Notes: a model not told the origin generated them from the letters alone. Shown: positions 10,953-23,476, counted from the first letter of the stretch. The stretch: DNA of 64,000 bases from Hyperoplus lanceolatus (GCA_026929865.2 CM049414.1:930001-994000), one strand, 5' to 3'. Translations and numbers: made by a program.

Positions 10953-11309
10953 AGTAGAACATCCGGGTACTTCTAACCATCCTAAATCTGGCCACAAGAA
11001 TCGGGACATCCTAAATCTTTTTTCTACATACGCTAGGCTATAGTAGGAAGTATGCGATTCGGAATGCAGGGATATTCGTAGAAGAGCTACACATGCTACT
11101 ACCGATTAGAAGCAGAACAAAAAACAAAGAGGAGTAAACACTACAAAAGCGAGGGACATTTTCAAAACAAGAAACGAGATATATCCTCATTCCCCATACA
11201 TCTTTATCTTTCTTGTTATTTTACTAGAAAACCTAAAATGTAACATACAGTTCACAGACCATTTAGATCACTGGAAATAAGGCTGATTTAATTTTTAATT
11301 TTTTTTTAC

Positions 11310-11480
11310 TAGATTTTTTTTTGGCATTTTTATGCTTTTATTGATATTGTAGAGACAGAGTTGAAATGGGGCAGAGAGGGGAGTGCAGAGAACGACCGCG
11401 GGCTGGAATCGAACCCGGGTCCGCTGCTGGCCGAGGCCCATGGGGGGGACACCCTACCAACTGAGCTAAGGGCGCCCCCT
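11310..11480 (-). mobile_element. tRNA-derived SINE
   Basis: On minus it begins with a tRNA-like head: A box TTAGCTCAGTTGGTAG and B box GGGTTCGATTCC. A short body and an AATAAAAGCATAAAAATGCC tail with A-run follow. The head cannot fold into a full tRNA followed by a terminator, so it is a SINE. Confidence 0.75.
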
Positions 11481-11508
11481 ATGATTTAATCTTAATGGTA
11501 TAAAGATA

Positions 11509-12476
11509 CAGTTTTGGGAAAGTTCTTTTTCTATGTGAACTAGTTCAAAGTTCAGTTCACACCCTTTAAAATGAACTAGTTCAGTTCATAAATCATATTT
11601 ATGAACTAAGTTCACAGTTAAAAAATGACCTAGTTCATAGTTGTTATTTTTTTAACATGTTGCTGCAGGCTATTATTTTTCTAAATAATTGCCACATACC
11701 GTATAGAACCACAGACAGAAATTATTTCAATAACATTCAGTCCACACTAGAAACCAGCTGCAGCTTTTACCCCTAAAGTATATTCTCAAAAACATGAGGA
11801 AAAAGTTGTTGTTTGATGGTCTTTTTAATGAAGAATTATTCAAACAAAAATGGTTAAGGTGCAAATGTTTTTCCATTTTTATAATTTTCCAAACCTGGAA
11901 ACAATTCACATGAAATTTCATTGAAAGAAAGCAATACTGGAAAAATATACCACGCAGGTTCTACAAACAAATTAGCCTACAACTTAAACCCTCAAGGAGA
12001 CCATTCTAAACTGCAGTATAGGGCCTACTGTTAACAACAAAGTCCAGAAGATGTGTTGACATATGTATTAACACAAACACAATCTGAGGTAGGTAACAAT
12101 CATACGAAGAAGAGGGTATAGCCTGAGGCTAGGTCCATGGTCTGAGTCATGGGTCTGAGTAAGTGCTGCTGCATTCATTTGTTTTTGTTTTTTTCCGAGA
12201 TGTTTCGCATTTTGATGACGCAGCGGCGGTGCGACGCTGTGGTGGCATGTGTTGCCAGATTGGGTGTTTTTCAGCTACATATTAAGGGCTGTTTGACGCT
12301 GTCTTTTAGCGGGGGTTTTCTATGGAAATCTGGCACTCGATGAACGATTAAACGACTGTAAGAGCGCCGTTCACAAACGCCAGAATGAGCGCGTTCGCAA
12401 AAACGTTCATGAGGCAGAAATACAAACGTTCAGTTCACGTTCGCCTCCAATATGAACCCGTTCAGGCACAACACTG
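11509..12476. mobile_element. hAT element rich in GTTCA words, 8-bp TSD TAAAGATA
   Basis: Starts CAGTTTTGGGAAAG and ends CAGGCACAACACTG, with TAAAGATA at 11501-11508 and again at 12477-12484. Subterminal zones carry many GAACTAGTTCA / GTTCAGTTCAC words in both orientations. Non-coding. Confidence 0.85.
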
Positions 12477-12484
12477 TAAAGATA

Positions 12485-12962
12485 TCACTTCACCACGAAT
12501 GAATGTGACTCAAGTTTGTGTTCACTTAATAAATCTATACAGGAGAGTTAACCCTGCATGCTAATTATTGCTTTCCAAATTATTTATCTGTCAGGGGTTC
12601 AGATCAGTGGAGGTTTAACTGATTAAATATATTTCTGCTTAAATGCATACACTGCGGAGTAGGCCTAATGATTAAAAATACATTAAAATCAAAAAGAATG
12701 GATCGTAATTTAATTTTGAGCGGTGATGAGTTTTGCGTAACCAATTGGGGAAACGCAAAGGCACGGGGTTTAAACTCCCAATTAGTGCTCAGCTCTGCCT
12801 GTCAGCAAGACGTTTCCCATCAAACATTTCGCTCCCGCAGCCCGTGGGGAGAAACTGCAGCGACTTGCTCCAGTGTCTGTGTCCGTCTTGATCCCGCGGG
12901 ACTTCAAAGTCTCATGCAGCCGAGCCGCAGCCAGCCACAGGTGCAAGTCAGACAAAAAAGCG
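12485..12962. other. Unassigned intergenic sequence
   Basis: About 480 bp between a hAT and MITE copy B. No gene or clear repeat recognised. Confidence 0.4.
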
Positions 12963-13569
12963 GTGTCTCAATTCAGGGGTCGCATCCTTCTAAGGACGGG
13001 GTCGACGCGGTCTATGAAGGCCATAGACCGTGAAGGCCGAACCGAAGGCCGAACGAGCGTTGTTAAATGAGACGGTCTCCGCAGGTCTCCGTATACAAGC
13101 ATTTCCGGTTTGCGTAACAAGCCGTTTACCTTGCGTGACGACTCGCCGCTCCTATGCTGCCTAGCAACCCTGATTGCTGCCAACAGAAACAGCCTTGTCA
13201 ACGGAGGAAAAAAGAAGTTGCCTACCAGACGAAAAGAAAAAAAAAGTACAAGATAAAGAAGGACAAGAAAAACAAAAGAAAAGACAAGAAAAAAAGAAAG
13301 GGAGATAAAAGTTGATGGAGCAACATGTTGCTGTTTTGTTATTTCTTATTTTATTTTATGCCATCTCTGAAAAAAACGCAATGAATCTTGGGATATGTTG
13401 GGCCGCGAAGGATACATCTGTTGCAGCCTTCAAAACCGTGAAACAAAGGCTGCATTTCTCGGCCGCATATGAAGGAGCCTTCGAAATGGGACAAGCCTTG
13501 ACGCGCCGCTATGATGCAATCGGTCTACAAATGCAGCCTTCGAAGTCTGCGACCCCTGAATTGAGACAC
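12963..13569 (+). mobile_element. MITE copy B, TIR GTGTCTCAATTCAGGGG
   Basis: GTGTCTCAATTCAGGGGTCGC at the left and its complement GCGACCCCTGAATTGAGACAC at the right bound 607 bp. It is the better-preserved relative of the element at 4961-5560 and lies in opposite orientation. Non-coding. Confidence 0.85.
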
Positions 13570-13969
13570 AGCAAAAGTCTAACCATGATGCTGTGCGCTC
13601 AGCAAGACGAGCGTCATAATCGTGCAGGTCTTAGCAAGACGGCTCCTTCTCAAACGAGGCTAATGTGACTGCGCTGAGTGATGTCATCAAACAAGTGAAA
13701 ATAGGAGATGTTTGGAAAATGCTGAAAAAAATGAGTGGTAAAAAAGTATTTACTAAAATATCTGTGTTGGAGGACGATGAAATACTGGCAATTACAGATA
13801 GGCCTAAAGAAAAAGCAGACTTGTTGAAAGGCATTTGCTAGTGTGCATAGTGGTGATCACTTAGACAAAGGAAAAATAAAATCTTAAAGGAAGGAAAATA
13901 GAGATGTGTATATAAAGAAAGATAGTGAGGAAAGTGCAATGGATGCTGAGATTACCATGAACTAATTGG

Positions 13970-14250
13970 TAAATGGACTTGTATAGCGCTATATCTCCGT
14001 TTATCACAGACTCAAAGCGCTTTACATTGCTTTTGTACACATTCACCCAGTCACACACTGATAGCAGCAGCTACCACGCAGGGTAGGCTTAGCACTAGGG
14101 TGCTAAGCTAACTAAGCTAACTATCGGGAGCAATTCGGGGTTCAGTGTCTTTCCCAGGGACACTTCAACATTTGGCGGGGAGACGGGGGATCGAACCTCC
14201 GACCCTGCACACCAGAGGCGAACTTCCTACCCACTTCGCCACTGCCGCCC
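13970..14250 (-). mobile_element. tRNA-derived SINE inside the I-type LINE
   Basis: Perfect CTAATTGG duplications at 13962-13969 and 14251-14258. On minus it has a tRNA-like head with B box GGTTCGATCCCC and a tail ending AAGCGCTATACAAGTCCATT, the same family as 27352-27640 in the other orientation. Confidence 0.85.
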
Positions 14251-14825
14251 CTAATTGGCTATAGTATTAGGTGGAGCTGCGAATACTGCTACTGGAGAGG
14301 ACCAACTAAGCTATATGATGTTCAAAAAACTGCCTGAAAAAGTACTTAAATTAATTTTGCATTAATTTAATAAGATATGGGAAGTAGGGACGATGCCAAA
14401 AAGTTGGAAAAGTGCATTAATACTGCCATTTAATAAACCTGGAAAGGATGCAAGCAGTGCTGGTAATTATAGACCTATTGCCCTAACCAGGGCCGACGGA
14501 CTGCGGGGGAAAGTGCGACAGTCACGGGGGGGCCCAAGGCAGAGGGGGGTCCATCAGAAGAATTTTTTTTTTTTTTTTTTTTTTTTTTAAGCTGAATGTG
14601 GGGCCCCGATCTTCGAAGGCCCTGAACAATGCCATTCCAAAAAAAGAAATAATTGACTGGCTCATGATAGGCCCCTGACCCTTGCAAGGAGATCAGGGGC
14701 CTGTGCATGACTAAGGCATGTGTGCGGGAGAGTAAGCAGGAGCAAGCCAACATTGAATTGAACTGGTGGCGAAAATAAACGCAGTGATGTTTCTATGGGG
14801 ATATTTAGCTGTACAGAAATAAGTG

Positions 14826-15770
14826 CTGGCATTACTTAGTAACGCGTTACCGGCATCGGAACTCTTTTTTCAGTAACGAGTAATCTAACGCGTTACTATC
14901 TCCAAACCAGTAATCAGATTAAAGTTACTCATCAAAGTCACTGTGCGTTACTTTTTCTGTCATTTTCCTTAGTGAAACATTTTACATAACTGCACAAATG
15001 ACTGCGATTGCGATTTAATGTAAATAAATGTGCGCGTATGTGTCTCTAAACGCTCCAACTGCTCCAACCGCTCCTCTCGTCTTTTTGGTAGCGCCCCTCG
15101 TCTCTGACATGCAGCGTGTGTGTGTGCCTGTTTCTGTGTCTGTGTGTGTGTGTGCAGCAGCATTACGGCCGAGTCTAAGCTGAACTGTGGCGCAAAACAA
15201 AGTTTTCCCCCCGATGAAATATAGCGTCTGCTATGGGGATATTTAGGATTCGGGTACGGTGACGTTGAAGAGATAGAAGTGTTTAAAACTTGGAAACTTA
15301 TAGTCACGTGGCGACCGGTGGCCGCACACACCCAGTCTATCAACACATGAGACATCGCAGAGAAAAGTCAAATTAATGCATGAGAGTGAAGGGCCAAGCA
15401 CGTTAAGTTTAAAGACACTGCTACTGTCTTTGCACTTTGGAGGAATGCATTTATTTTCATGGGGGGAAAAATATTTTTTTTTATTACATTTTTCAAACCA
15501 TAATTTTTATTATTTTGAAAACAGTATGCCTATAGGCTACTAGCCTACAAGCTTTATTTTATATATTTTCAATTATTCTTAATATGTGCATGTTTTTAAA
15601 TTGAGATATATGGGTTTCAAAACCTGTAAAGTAACGTTTAAAGTAACTTGTAATCTAACTTAGTTACTTTTAACATCAAGTAATCAGTAAAGTAACTAAG
15701 TTACTATTTTAAGGAGTAACTAGTAATCAGTAATCAGATTACTTTCTCAAAGTAACTGGTGGCAACACAA
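14826..15770. mobile_element. Nested MITE with GTTACT-rich termini
   Basis: The left zone has AGTAACGCGTTAC and AGTAATCAGATTAAAGTTAC words. The right zone repeats AAGTAACTTGTAATC and AGTAATCAGATTACTTTC and ends near GGTGGCAACAC. This is a common fish hAT-type MITE architecture. The (TG)n stretch near 15115-15150 gives the spurious frames seen here. Confidence 0.6.
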
Positions 15771-16089
15771 CCTATCTATCAGCTCAGAAAGTGCAGAGAA
15801 AAGTCTGATAAATACATGAGAGTGATGGCCCCTGCAAGTTTCAGTAAGTTTAAAGAAGTGCCACACTGTTACTGCCTTTGAAATGCATTTAGACATTTTA
15901 AGGGGAAAACACATTGTATTTATTATTTCAACTATTGAGTTATTTGTAGAACAGCATGCTAGTGTAGGCCAAGAAGATTGATTTTCTGAATTTTCAATGC
16001 TGCTTTATTTTTATGTTTTAAATTGGGAAAGACATGTTCCAAAACGACCAATAACCTTTGTATTTAAAAAGAAATCAAGCAAGTAGGCT

Positions 16090-16312
16090 AATACACTCAA
16101 CAAAAATATAAACGCAACACTTTTGTTTTTGCTCCCATTTTTCATGAGATGGACTTAAAGATCTAAAATTCATTCCAGATACACAAGAGCACTTCTGCTT
16201 TGCTGAGATAATCCATCCCACCTCACAGGTGTGCCACATCAAGATGCTGATCTGACATCATGATTAGTGCACAGGTGTGCCTTAGACTGTCCACAATAAA
16301 AGTTGTCTGGCT
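16090..16312 (+). mobile_element. Tc1/mariner-type terminus fragment
   Basis: Starts ACACTCAACAAAAATATAAA and continues with CTTTGCTGAGATAATCCATC and CACAGGTGTGCCACATCAAG. This is a fish Tc1/mariner end known from many genomes. One end only. Confidence 0.5.
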
Positions 16313-16691
16313 CAGAGAGCCATGTGTATTGTAAGACCGCCTTTCAGGGGGCCCATCAGGACTTTTTGTATAGGGGCCCAGAATTTGGTGCTACGCTCCT
16401 GGCCCTAACTTCCCACCCATGGATGGAGAAGAAGATTCATCATTCTATCGAACATAGAGCACTTTTTGCTCCGTATCAAAATGGTTTTAGGAAGGGGCGA
16501 TCAACTATGGATGCTGTAGTTAAAGCTAGTAACGAGATGGAGAAAACTTTTAAAATTAAGTTAATACTTTGATATTGAAAAATCTTACGATTCTATGTGG
16601 AGGGAGGGATTATAATAAAACTGAACAGGATGGGGATTAGAGGAAGATTTTATAACTGGGTCCTAGATTTTCTATCTGAGCGAAGATTTAA

Positions 16692-17122
16692 AGGTCACAT
16701 ATCATGCTAAATGCACTTTTTAAATGTGTTCTAACATATCCATGGGTCCACGGTGTGCCTAGAGACTGCCAAAATATTTTAAAAAATAACAATCTCTCCT
16801 TTTCTCACTCTCCCCCTTTCTGAACCCCCCCCAATATACTCCAGGCAGAATTTTCCCCTTTTCTGACCTCACAAACTGGAAAGCCAGAAGCTTCCACTGT
16901 GCAGCCCACACCCCTATTTCTTATTGGTCCACGGCCCTGACAGACAGAGGGCGAGGCGTATCTGGCTTCGCTTCCGGACAGGGATTAGCTGAACATCAGC
17001 ATAGTACAATAAATTATCTGAAGGTTTTTTTCTGCAAACAATTAAAGAAAAACGTATTAGGGACCACTAAGACCATATAATATGGTGTATAATAGTACCG
17101 AAAAGTGTATAATATGGGAGCT
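16692..17122. mobile_element. piggyBac-type MITE, family P, copy 1
   Basis: 431 bp bounded by TTAA on both sides (16688-16691 and 17123-17126). Short TIR AGGTCACATA / TATGGGAGCT. Excising it with one TTAA restores the LINE frame (ERRF-K-VKVGSE). It matches 45265-46602 closely. Confidence 0.85.
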
Positions 17123-17627
17123 TTAAAGTTAAAGTGGGATCAGAAGTATCTGATGAATTGAAAATTGAAAATGGAATTCCACAAGGGAGCGCTATAAGTC
17201 CAGTTTTATTTAACATCATGATCAATGATATATTTATGAATTTGGGCAGAAGAGTTGGGTCGGCTTTGTATGCAGATGATGGGGCAATTTGGACAAGGGG
17301 AAGAGATACTACAACAGTGATGAACACAATTAAGCAAGCAGTTAGAAATGTAGAAGATTGGTCATACAACTGGGTTTTTAAGCTTTCTTTAAGCAAATCA
17401 TGTTTTATGATAACCAATAAAAAAAAGGATAGACGCTCATACTATAAAACTATATGGGGAAAGCATGGAAAGAGTTGGAAAATGAAAATATCTTGGGATT
17501 TGGCTAGACCAAAAGGGCACATGGAGAACGCAGGTGGAAAATATTATAAGAAATATAAGATAGTTAGAAAGTTATTCATTTAATGAGGGCAATAGCTGGG
17601 AAAGAGTGGGGGAGCGGACAAACAGTC

Positions 17628-17759
<132 letters not shown>

Positions 17760-18140
17760 CTTTAATGAGATCAACAATAGACTATGGATGCATGGTGTAT
17801 GGAGCAGCAGCAAAAATGCACTTAAATAAAATAGATAGAGTAATAAATAAAGCATTGAGGATTTGTGCTGGGGTAATGAGGTCATCACCCATTAAAGGTA
17901 TACATGTAGAATTAAGAGAAATCCCGATAGAACTCAGAAGGGATAAAATGTTGCTTGAATACTGGAGCCGACTATAGGGATGTGGATATGAAAACCCTGC
18001 CAAAACTGTAATCCAGGAATGTTGGGAATATGGAACATGTCAAAGTAATGGGTTTGGATGGATAGCAAAAGATAAAGCAGAAGAATATAGAGTAAGTAAT
18101 ATGAGAGTGACTACTAATTCTATAAGTAAGTATAGTATAA

Positions 18141-19800
18141 TAAGTCCTCAGAAATCACTGAACTCATTCGGAAATCCAAGCCATCCACCTGTCAACTTGA
18201 CCTCCTACCCACACATCTGGTTAAGGCCTCCCTCCCCTCCCTAGTTTCTCTCATTTCTGCAATCATCCACTCCTCTCTTACTACTGGAACTGTCCCTACA
18301 TCCTTCAAAACTGCTGCCATCACCCCAATTCTGAAAAAACCTGGTGCAGACCCCTCCAACTTCAACAACTTCCGTCCTATATCCAATCTTCCCTTCATCT
18401 CCAAAACCCTGGAAAAGACAGTTGCCTCCCAACTCCATTTTCACCTATCTGACAATAACCTTTACGAACAGTTCCAGTCCGGATTCCACCCACTCCATAG
18501 CACTGAAACAGCACTTATAAAGATCACCAACGACCTCCTTATGGCAGCTGATTCTGGACTACTCACCATCCTCATCCTCCTGGACCTGAGTGCAGCCTTT
18601 GATACCATCTGTCACACCACGCTCCTCAACAGACTATCCTCCATTGGCATCACCGACACTCCGTTTGACTGGTTCTCTTCTTATCTTTCTGGCCGTACCC
18701 AATTTGTCCAACTAAAGTCTTTTATATCCATCCCCTCCCCCGTCACCTCAGGGCTCTGTCCTGGGGCCCCTACTCTTCATCATTTACCTCCTTCCCCTCG
18801 GCAATATCTTCCGCAAATTTGACATTCATTTCCACTGCTATGCTGATGACACCCAGCTCTACCTCTCCACCAATCCCTCATTCACTCTCCCGCCCACTTC
18901 CCATTCTGATTGCATCTCTGAAATAAAAACCTGGCTCACCTGCAACTTTCTCAAACTCAACAGCAATAAAACAGAAGTTCTCCTCATCGGCACCAAATCA
19001 ACCCAGACAAAACCTGACAGCTTTTCCATCACTATCGACAACACCTCAGTCTCCCCCTCCCCTCAGGTTAAGAGTCTGGGTGTCATCCTCGACAGCACAC
19101 TGTCACTCCAAGCACACATCAATAACATCACCAGGTCTGCCTATTACCATCTACGCAACATAAACTGCCTCCGCCCATCCCTCACACCCCATAGCACAGC
19201 CATCCTTGTTCACACCCTGGTCACTTCCCGCATCGATTACTGTAACTCCCTCCTCTTCGGTCTCCCCCTCAAGTCCATCCGTAAGCTTCAACTGGTCCAG
19301 AACTCTGCCACCCGCATCATCACCAGAACCCCCTCCATTAATCACATCACTCCTGTCCTTCAGCAGCTTCACTGGCTCCCGGTCAAAACCCACATCCACT
19401 TCAAGATTCTGCTCCTCACCTTCAAGGCCCTCCACAACCTCGCCCCTCCATACATGTGACCTTCTGCACACCAACACACCCACCCGCACTCTCCGTTCCT
19501 CCTCTTCCATTCAACTAACTGTTCCACCCGCCCCACCTCTGGGACACCCTCTGACATCCGTAACTCTGACACTCTCTCCACTTTTAAGTCCCGTCTAAAA
19601 ACACATCTTTTTAAACTGACATATTCAATCTAGTTCATTGTCTCCCACCCATTTCACCCCACTTGTGTAAATTGTTTCAATGTATCTTGTTCTTGTGTTT
19701 TTTATGATTGTTGATTTTGATTTTAAACACTGCCCTGTAAGGTGACCTTGAGTGCTATGAAAGGCGCCCTCAAATAAAATGAATTATTATTATTATTATT
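18141..19800 (+). mobile_element. L2-type LINE, 5'-truncated
   Basis: Reverse transcriptase in broken frames: FRPISNLPFISKTLEK (about 18370), LDLSAAFDTICHTTLLNRL (about 18580), [12 protein letters not shown] (about 18840), and a C-terminal domain with [13 protein letters not shown]-like sequence (about 19230). It ends GCTATGAAAGGCGCCCTC then an (ATT)n tail, typical of L2. It interrupts the I-type LINE between the end of RT and RNase H. The long frame on the opposite strand is a shadow. Confidence 0.85.
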
Positions 19801-20590
19801 AAGTAACATTACTTTTAATAATTCAATTAAATGTTTTCCTGTAACAGAGATAGATTTAAATTTAATAGAAATGAAAAAAGAATGGGAAGAGGGTGAGACA
19901 GCGTGTAAGGCAAGTAATTATATAAGAAGCAACCATTACAGTTACTTAGATATTTATACAGATGGCTCCAAAGATGAATATGACAAAGTAGGTATAGGTG
20001 TATATTCCATCAATGCACATCAATATTGGTAAAAGGTTGCCAGATCAAATTTCAGTTTATTCAGCAGAAATGATGGCAATCATTATTGGCTTAGTGGGTG
20101 GAGGAATTTCGACCAGATAGAGTAGTAATATGCGTAGATACATTAGCAGCCCTTCAAAGTATCCAGAGTTCTTTTAGAAATTCAACAAAGCTTATATAGA
20201 TTACACAGAACAGGAATATATATGTCAAATTTTGCTGGGTTCCTGCCCATAGGAATCAAAGGGAATGAGGGAGCAGATAAAGCTGACAAAACAGCAACAA
20301 AACTGGATAACATAATAGATATGCCTTTTGGGAAAGCAGAAGTTAAAGCAATATTAAAAAAATAAGTAAGTAAGAAGTGGCAAAACATGTGGGACAGTGA
20401 ATTCACTGGAAGAAGTTATTATAATATACAAAAAATGTGAGTGAAAAATAGAAGGGAGGAAACAGTACTCACAAGAATGAGAATAGGGCATACAGCACTA
20501 AATAAAACTAGCTCTTTAATTGGGAAAAGTGGAACGGATGGCTCAAACGGATGGTAAAATAGAAACTGTGAAGCATGTGTTGATGGAGTG

Positions 20591-20731
20591 ACCCCGTTTC
20601 CACTTGGCATTAACATCTGATTTATGTCATCTGATCACATGAATACAGCTCTAACTAAAGTCACATGTAAAAAGACTGAGAGCTGGCCACCCAAAATCAC
20701 ATCATAATCCATTCCCAGGTGGAAACAGGGC
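20591..20731. mobile_element. Short MITE, TIR CCCCGTTTCCAC
   Basis: About 140 bp: CCCCGTTTCCACTTGGCATT at the left and CCCAGGTGGAAACAGGG at the right, with GATCACATG-type words between. Inserted near the 3' end of the I-type LINE. Confidence 0.65.
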
Positions 20732-21080
20732 CTGAGAGGTACTTGGGGGAGAGAATGAGGCTGGCTGGTAGGGTGCAGAGAGCAGGAAGAGTGGGTGGCA
20801 TACTGGGAACAGCAGGGGAGGGTGTAACACCTAGGCTACACAGAAAGCAGTGATCGAATATTTAAAATAATTTAGTATTTATATAGCCTATCCCCCCACC
20901 CCCCACCCACCTTTTTCTTTCTCCTATACACTTATCTATTTATCTGAAAACATGAATACGGTTGTTGCATACTCCGGTACAGTTGGTGGCGGTATGCACC
21001 AAGAAAGTTATGGTTGCAACCCGCTGTAGGTACCAGATCGACTCGGGCTGCAAGATTGACTCGGGGTCCTGCGCCTACTG

Positions 21081-21180
21081 ATGACGTATCAACACTTGAC
21101 GTTGTCACCATAGATACTGCTACGCAACGGCAAGACGTATCGACACTTGACGTTGTCACCATAGATACTGCTACGCTACT
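21081..21180. repeat. Tandem duplication of about 52 bp
   Basis: Two adjacent copies of GACGTATC(A/G)ACACTTGACG...ATAGATACTGCTACGC, followed by three short GCTACGCTACT units. Located just inside the left inverted end of the element. Confidence 0.8.
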
Positions 21181-21907
21181 GCTACGCTACTGCAAAGCAT
21201 TGTGGACATACACAACATTTGAAAAGATCGCGATAGCTGATGGTGCGAAACTCAAACAACATGTAAAAGATCGCGCTAGCTGATAGCTTAGCCAGTAGGC
21301 TCCATAGATAGATCGATTTATTTATTGTTCTGCAAGGTTTAAAATTAGTTGTTACGTTTGGCTTATAGTAGTCATCTCTCATTATTAAGGTTAAATTACA
21401 TTTTATTTTATACGAATTTATAGTTTAGCAAGGTTTAACCCCCGGTTTTAACCCTGTTTGAGTGCTAAATTAAACATTTATTTAATAATACTTTGAACAT
21501 TGAATGAGTATTTTTAGTTTAATGTACTCTAGCATGTATTTTAAGAAATACTATTTTATTAAAAGAACAACTATCCCCTGGGTTCACTGTTATTTTACAT
21601 CACACTGAAAAACAATGTGTATAATGAGAGTTTCATAATGATATTTATCAGTTAAAAAATGTAAAGGTGTGGCTCAGATGTATAATTTCCAGCCCCTGGA
21701 GCATTTGTAGTGTCTTGCATCACTGATAAATAGATTCATTCATTCAACCTTCATTAAATAAAATAAAAAAGTACATCAGATTTTGTTTAATCTGATTTGT
21801 ATTTTACTTATTCAACCACATATACCACCTTTTGTAGTGTCTTGCAGCAATGCCATCGACTGTCCAAACAGCCTACTATTACAGTGAGTCTCTGCAGAAC
21901 ATTTCTC

Positions 21908-23476
21908 GGTAACACTTTACAATAAGGTACACAAAATTGTAGTAGCTACTACATACCTACTACATAGTTTTTTTTTTTTTGCGCTACCTATGTGTTAGGT
22001 AGCACAAAAAAAACCCTATGTGTTACCTACTACATAGTTTTTTTTTTGCGCTACCTATGTGTTAGGTAGCACAAAAAAAACCCTATGTGTTACCTACTAC
22101 ATAGTTTTTTTTTTTGCGCTACCTATGTGTTAGGTAGCACAAAAAAAAAACCCCTATGTGTTAGGTAGCACATAGGGGTTTTTTTTGTGCTACCTATGTG
22201 TTAGGTAGCACAAAAAAAACCCCTATGTGTTACCTACTACATAGTTTTTTTTTTTTGCGCTACCTATGTGTTAGGTAGCACAAAAAAAAACCCTATGTGT
22301 TACCTACTACATAGTTTTTTTTTTTGCTACCTATGTGTTAGGTAGCACAAAAAAAAACCTATGTGTTACCTACTACATAGTTTTTTTTTTTGCGCTACCT
22401 ATGTGTTAGGTAGCACAAAAAAAAACCCTATGTGTTACCTACTATATAGTTTTTTTTTTGTGCTACCTAACACATAGGTAGCGCAAAAAAAAAAACTATA
22501 TAGTAGGTAACACATAGGTTTTTTTTTTGCTACCTAACACATAGGTAGCGCAAAAAAAAAACTATGTAGTAGGTAACACATAGGTTTTTTTTTTGTGCTA
22601 CCTAACACATAGGTAGCGCAAAAAAAAAACTATATAGTAGGTAACACATTGGGTTTTTTTTTTGTGCTACCTAACACATAGGTAGCGCAAAAAAAAAAAA
22701 CTATGTAGTAGGTAACACATAGGTTTTTTTTTGTGCTACCTAACACATAGGTAGCGCAAAAAAAAAAAAACTATGTAGTAGGTAACACATAGGGTTTTTT
22801 TTTTGTGCTAACTAACACATAGGTAGCGCAAAAAAAAAAACTATGTAGTAGGTAACACATAGGTTTTTTTTTTTTGTGCTACCTAACACATAGGTAGCGC
22901 AAAAAAAAAACCATGTAGTAGGTAACACATAGGGTTTTTTTTTTTGTGCTAACTAACACATAGGTAGCGCAAAAAAAAAAACTATGTAGTAGGTAACACA
23001 TAGGGTTTTTTTTTTTGTGCTACCTAACACATAGGTAGCACAAAAAAAACCCTATGTGCTACCTAACACATAGGGGTTTTTTTTTGTTGTGCTACCTAAC
23101 ACATAGGTAGCGCAAAAAAAAAACTATGTAGTAGGTAACACATAGGGTTTTTTTTTTTTTGTGCTACCTAACACATAGGTAGCGCAAAAAAAAAAACTAT
23201 GTAGTAGGTAACACATAGGGTTTTTTTTTTGTGCTACCTAACACATAGGTAGCGCAAAAAAAAAAAAAATATGTAGTAGGTAACACATAGGGGTTTTTTT
23301 TTTGTGCTACCTAACACATAGGTAGCACAAAAAAAAAAAACCCTATGTGCTACCTAACACATAGGGGTTTTTTTTTTGTGCTACCTAACACATAGGTAGC
23401 GCAAAAAAAAAACAAACTATGTAGTAGGTATGTAGTAGCTACTACAATTTTGTGTACCTTATTGTAAAGTGTTACC
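21908..23476. mobile_element. Palindromic-array hAT element, copy 2
   Basis: 1569 bp with the same 29-bp termini as 10315-10770 and its own perfect 8-bp duplication CATTTCTC (21900-21907 and 23477-23484). The inside starts TGTAGTAGCTACTACA and then holds a roughly 70-bp tandem unit. The unit is a hairpin T8-10 / GCGCTACCTA-TGTGT-TAGGTAGCAC / A8-10 plus a spacer CTATGTGTTACC-TACTACATAG. Left of about 22450 the units run one way, right of it the other. Spacing varies by homopolymer length. Non-coding. Confidence 0.92.

Larger units (their letters stand above)
8939..11071. mobile_element. Host element X of a four-level nest, TIR CCCTGCGTTCCGAATCGC
   Basis: The left end at 8939 and right end GCGATTCGGAATGCAGGG (to 11071) are flanked on both sides by ATA (8936-8938 and 11072-11074). 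A 3-bp duplication is typical of PIF/Harbinger-type elements. It contains copy Y (9234-9629) and hAT-like Z (9707-10952). No transposase frame. Confidence 0.75.
14488..16401. mobile_element. 1.9-kb non-autonomous hAT composite, TSD GCCCTAAC
   Basis: Starts CAGGGCCGACGG and ends GGTGCTACGCTCCTG, with GCCCTAAC at 14480-14487 and 16402-16409. Removing it and one duplication restores the LINE reading across the junction. GGGGGGCCC and CCCATCAGGAC words sit near both ends. It carries further nested pieces (14826-15770 and 16090-16310). Confidence 0.85.

Noticed and set aside
11400-11480. Possible tRNA gene
   Set aside because: A and B boxes are present, but the sequence continues into a SINE body and A-rich tail, and the cloverleaf is not intact.
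19151-19598. Long frames on both strands near the L2 3' half
   Set aside because: The plus frame is a shifted reading of the L2 C-terminus and the minus frames are shadows.
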